DNA from: Yinghuangia aomiensis
Lineage (GTDB): Bacteria > Actinomycetota > Actinomycetes > Streptomycetales > Streptomycetaceae
Length of the DNA stretch: 64,000 bases
Direction: 5' to 3'
Assembly (NCBI RefSeq): GCF_039542225.1
Contig: NZ_BAABHS010000038.1
Span: 10,376 to 74,375 of the forward strand
The notes beneath the pieces were generated by a model. It had not been told where the DNA came from. It saw only the letters and a list, made by a program, of their open reading frames with translations, and made no database searches. Shown here in pieces: positions 62,148-64,000 of this stretch (position 1 is its first letter; every line of letters begins with the position of its first letter). The position numbers and the translations under genes are program-made.

Positions 62148-63041
62148 ATGCCACGTTCACGATCCAGGCCCGTCCCCGCGTCGCAGTCACGGCGGCAGCG
62201 CTATCCGTCCGACACCTCGTTTGCCGAGTGGGCCGTGCTGGAGCGACTGCTGCCGACCCCGGCATGCCAGACCCGGCAGGGCGGGCGCCCGGAGAAGCAC
62301 CACCGCCGCGACATCGTCGACGCGATCCGGTACGTCGTCGACAACGGCATCAAGTGGCGCGCGCTGCCTGCGGACTTCCCGCCGTTCCAGACCGTGTTCG
62401 GGTTCTTCACCCGCTGGGCCGCCGCAGGCGTGGTCACCCGCATCCGCGACCAGCTCCGCCGGCGCCTGAGGATCCGCGCGGACACGAGTCCCCGCCCGGT
62501 CTCGGTCATCCTCGACAGCCAGTCGGTCAAGGCCGCCGAGACCGTCTCGCGCGCCACACGCGGATACGACCCTGGCAAGAAGATCAACGGCAGGAAGCGA
62601 CATCTCGCCGTCGACAACCGCGGCCTGCTGGTGTCCGTCCTGGTGACCGGTGCGGACGTCCGTGACGCCGACGCAGCCCGAGACGTCCTGTGGCGGCTCC
62701 GCCTGATCCACCCCTCGGTCGTCGTCGCCTGGGCCGACTCCGCCTACGCCGGCCAACTCGTCCAATGGGCCGACAAACTCGGCATCACCCTCAAGACCGT
62801 CCCACGCCCCAAAGGCGCCAAGGGGTTCGTCGTGCTCCCCAAACGGTGGATCGTCGAGCGGACCAACGCGTGGACGCTGCGGGCACGGCGGAACGTCCGC
62901 GACTACGAACGCCTCCCGCAGCATTCCGAAGCCCACGTCAACTGGGCGGCCATCGCGCTGATGACCAAACGCCTTACCCGCAAAGGCGCCACCGCCACCC
63001 GCACCGCCAAACCCTGGCGCAAGCGCGAGGGGGCAGCCTGA
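62148..63041 (+). CDS. IS5-family DDE transposase (intact)
   Basis: 297 residues from ATG 62148. The N-terminal helix-turn-helix is SDTSFAEWAVLERLLPTPAC with GGRPEKHHRRDIVDAIRYVV and NGIKWRALPADFPPFQTVF. Catalytic residues are VILDSQSVKAAETVSRATRG (first Asp), VVAWADSAYAGQLVQWADKL (second Asp) and WIVERTNAWTLRARRNVRDY (Glu). Full length and undamaged. I could not find clear terminal inverted repeats or a target duplication in the flanks, so the element limits are unset. Fragments of related transposases lie at 11294 and 38555. Confidence 0.85.
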   Translation: MPRSRSRPVPASQSRRQRYPSDTSFAEWAVLERLLPTPACQTRQGGRPEKHHRRDIVDAIRYVVDNGIKWRALPADFPPFQTVFGFFTRWAAAGVVTRIRDQLRRRLRIRADTSPRPVSVILDSQSVKAAETVSRATRGYDPGKKINGRKRHLAVDNRGLLVSVLVTGADVRDADAARDVLWRLRLIHPSVVVAWADSAYAGQLVQWADKLGITLKTVPRPKGAKGFVVLPKRWIVERTNAWTLRARRNVRDYERLPQHSEAHVNWAAIALMTKRLTRKGATATRTAKPWRKREGAA

Positions 63042-63069
63042 CATGGCAACACGGAGGCCCGTGGCGGCG

Positions 63070-63828
63070 TCATGCCTGTCCTGCGAGTGGATCTTCGCAG
63101 TCGAAGATGCATGCAGAGCATCGGCCGGTGCCGTTCGGCAGCACGGTCCGCAGCACACGTGACCCGGTGCGCAGGTCCTCGATGCGCACGTCGACGCGTC
63201 CGCGGACCTTCGTCTTACCGCTCCAAAGCGGGGTGTCGATTGCGGCTTCGATCGCCGCAGCTGGATCCTGCGGCAGGACCGCACCGCTGGTGAGGTACTC
63301 CTCGTCGAGGACGAACCGCATGCTGGTCCCGTGGCCTTCAGCCGGCCCCAGGTCCGTCAGTCGCGTCTCCCGCCCGAACCCGGAGTCGACCTGGTAGTGA
63401 CGCCCGTCGCGGCGCACCGAGGCTGCCACCTGCGAACATGCCGCGGTCGGCACGGCCAGGCCTACACCGCGCGGCGGGCATGCGCCCGCGACCAGTTCGC
63501 GGAACATCCGCACAACCCACGGGGCGGGATCCCACCTCGGACCGACGGGGTGTATCGGGAGTCCCGGGCCGTCGTCCTCCACCCGGAAGCAGCGGTCGGA
63601 CTCGATCACCACCCGGACGTTCAGCACAGGACCGACGTGGAACTCCCACAACACGTCAGCCACGACACTCTGCAGCACCTGAAGCGGAAATCCCGGGTCC
63701 CCCGGTCCCACCCCGAAGTAGGACGCCGGGCGCTTCCGGACGACTTCATACCCTTCGAGGACCTGGACCTCGGCCGTATCCGCGCGGGAGCCCGTGTCAC
63801 GTTCCACACGCCAATCCTGCCCCAACAC
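63070..63828 (-). CDS. GyrB/ParE-like GHKL ATPase domain protein (short)
   Basis: 252 residues from ATG 63828. AEVQVLEGYEVVRKRPASYF is the N-terminal GyrB phrase, VLQSVVADVLWEFHVGPVLN corresponds to the N-box helix (the usual E..DNAxDE is altered), FRVEDDGPGLPIHPVGPR is the DxGxG box, RGVGLAVPTAACSQVAASVR is the GxGL lid, and EGHGTSMRFVLDEEYL follows. The ATP domain of topoisomerase II is present but the transducer, TOPRIM and C-terminal parts are missing (normal GyrB is ~650 residues). The N-box Glu/Asn change suggests altered ATP use. It could be a gyrase-inhibiting or resistance-type paralogue; inference. Confidence 0.65.
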   Translation of the reverse strand: MLGQDWRVERDTGSRADTAEVQVLEGYEVVRKRPASYFGVGPGDPGFPLQVLQSVVADVLWEFHVGPVLNVRVVIESDRCFRVEDDGPGLPIHPVGPRWDPAPWVVRMFRELVAGACPPRGVGLAVPTAACSQVAASVRRDGRHYQVDSGFGRETRLTDLGPAEGHGTSMRFVLDEEYLTSGAVLPQDPAAAIEAAIDTPLWSGKTKVRGRVDVRIEDLRTGSRVLRTVLPNGTGRCSACIFDCEDPLAGQA

Positions 63829-64000
63829 GCTGGCTCCCGGACGGCCGAGCGAGGATCAAAGACAAGTTCTGAACTTGCCGTTTAACGTCAGGGATGGGGT
63901 TGCTCAAGAGCCCAGGCCACCAGCCCCGGGGCAGCATTCGTGAGCTGTTGGACGTAGTTTTCAAGCGTCGATATGCAGTCCGGCACCGTGGTGGTGACGG

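Noticed and set aside
60346..62265. 639-residue minus-strand frame across the DUF6192 and racP genes
   Set aside because: Antisense shadow covering two well-supported genes; it has no recognisable domains of its own.
62148..63041. Exact ends of the IS5-type element
   Set aside because: I looked for terminal inverted repeats and a short target duplication in the flanks and found none convincing, so only the transposase gene is reported.
1..64000. CRISPR array, tRNA or rRNA genes, and telomere-like ends
   Set aside because: No regularly spaced repeats, no cloverleaf-type sequence and no nested terminal palindromes were recognised in reading the window. I could not run a dedicated scan, so short or unusual tRNAs could have been missed.

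Overview
The window is about 70% G+C with strongly G/C-biased third positions, many GTG and TTG starts, and stop/start overlaps of the GTGA and ATGA type. It carries a Streptomyces-type conjugation apparatus, a ParA/partner pair, RacP/DUF6192-type plasmid genes and three or more insertion-sequence families. This fits a streptomycete or close relative (Streptomyces, Embleya, Kitasatospora), in a large linear plasmid or a plasmid-like chromosome arm. No rRNA, tRNA or CRISPR array was seen.

Layout. (1) 1-10245: one + strand operon for an actinobacterial type IV secretion/conjugation apparatus: two SCO6880-family proteins (the first cut by the window edge), small and polytopic membrane proteins, a TraC/VirB4-like ATPase, a lipoprotein joining lytic transglycosylase to NlpC/P60, and a second lipoprotein. 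(2) 10.6-15.4 kb: decayed accessory DNA with an RHH antitoxin, toxin remnants, transposase scraps, and frameshifted WD40, HAD, glycosyltransferase and unknown genes. (3) 15.6-27.6 kb: plasmid-housekeeping-like genes: Cys-rich proteins, a coiled-coil protein, a RelB/RelE pair, a winged-helix protein, a DciA-like pseudogene, and ParA with a ribbon-helix-helix partner. (4) 27.6-30.9 kb: a lower-G+C, gene-poor tract next to parA with two copies of a roughly 150-bp imperfect repeat; it is a candidate origin or centromere. (5) 30.95-34.5 kb: an intact three-gene operon resembling WXG100/DUF6571 (type VII-like) export loci. (6) 34.9-45.4 kb: Ku, MerR-methyltransferase and tyrosine recombinase pseudogenes, an atypical kinase, a complete ISL3-type element with inverted repeats, an 8-bp target duplication and a passenger gene, and a perfect 19-bp inverted repeat. 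(7) 46-54.4 kb: a compact, intact cluster with a VioC-like arginine hydroxylase, an amidinotransferase, an EpmA/LysRS-like synthetase and an APH-type kinase in one minus-strand operon. A second kinase converges on it, a divergent XRE regulator lies upstream, and an alpha/beta hydrolase and a GNAT protein lie beside it. (8) 54.5-64 kb: mixed genes: a Mrr-like membrane protein, a Tat/lipoprotein beta-propeller, a truncated MazF, DUF6192 plus RacP, an IS5 transposase, and a lone GyrB-like ATPase domain.

The most interesting unit is the arginine-tailoring cluster at 46-54 kb. It looks like a small specialised-metabolite pathway that hydroxylates arginine, transfers an amidino group, activates an amino acid by a tRNA-synthetase-like enzyme and phosphorylates a product. 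Function is inferred from families only. Many genes between 11 and 38 kb carry single frameshifts. Whether these are true decay or assembly indels cannot be settled from the sequence alone.
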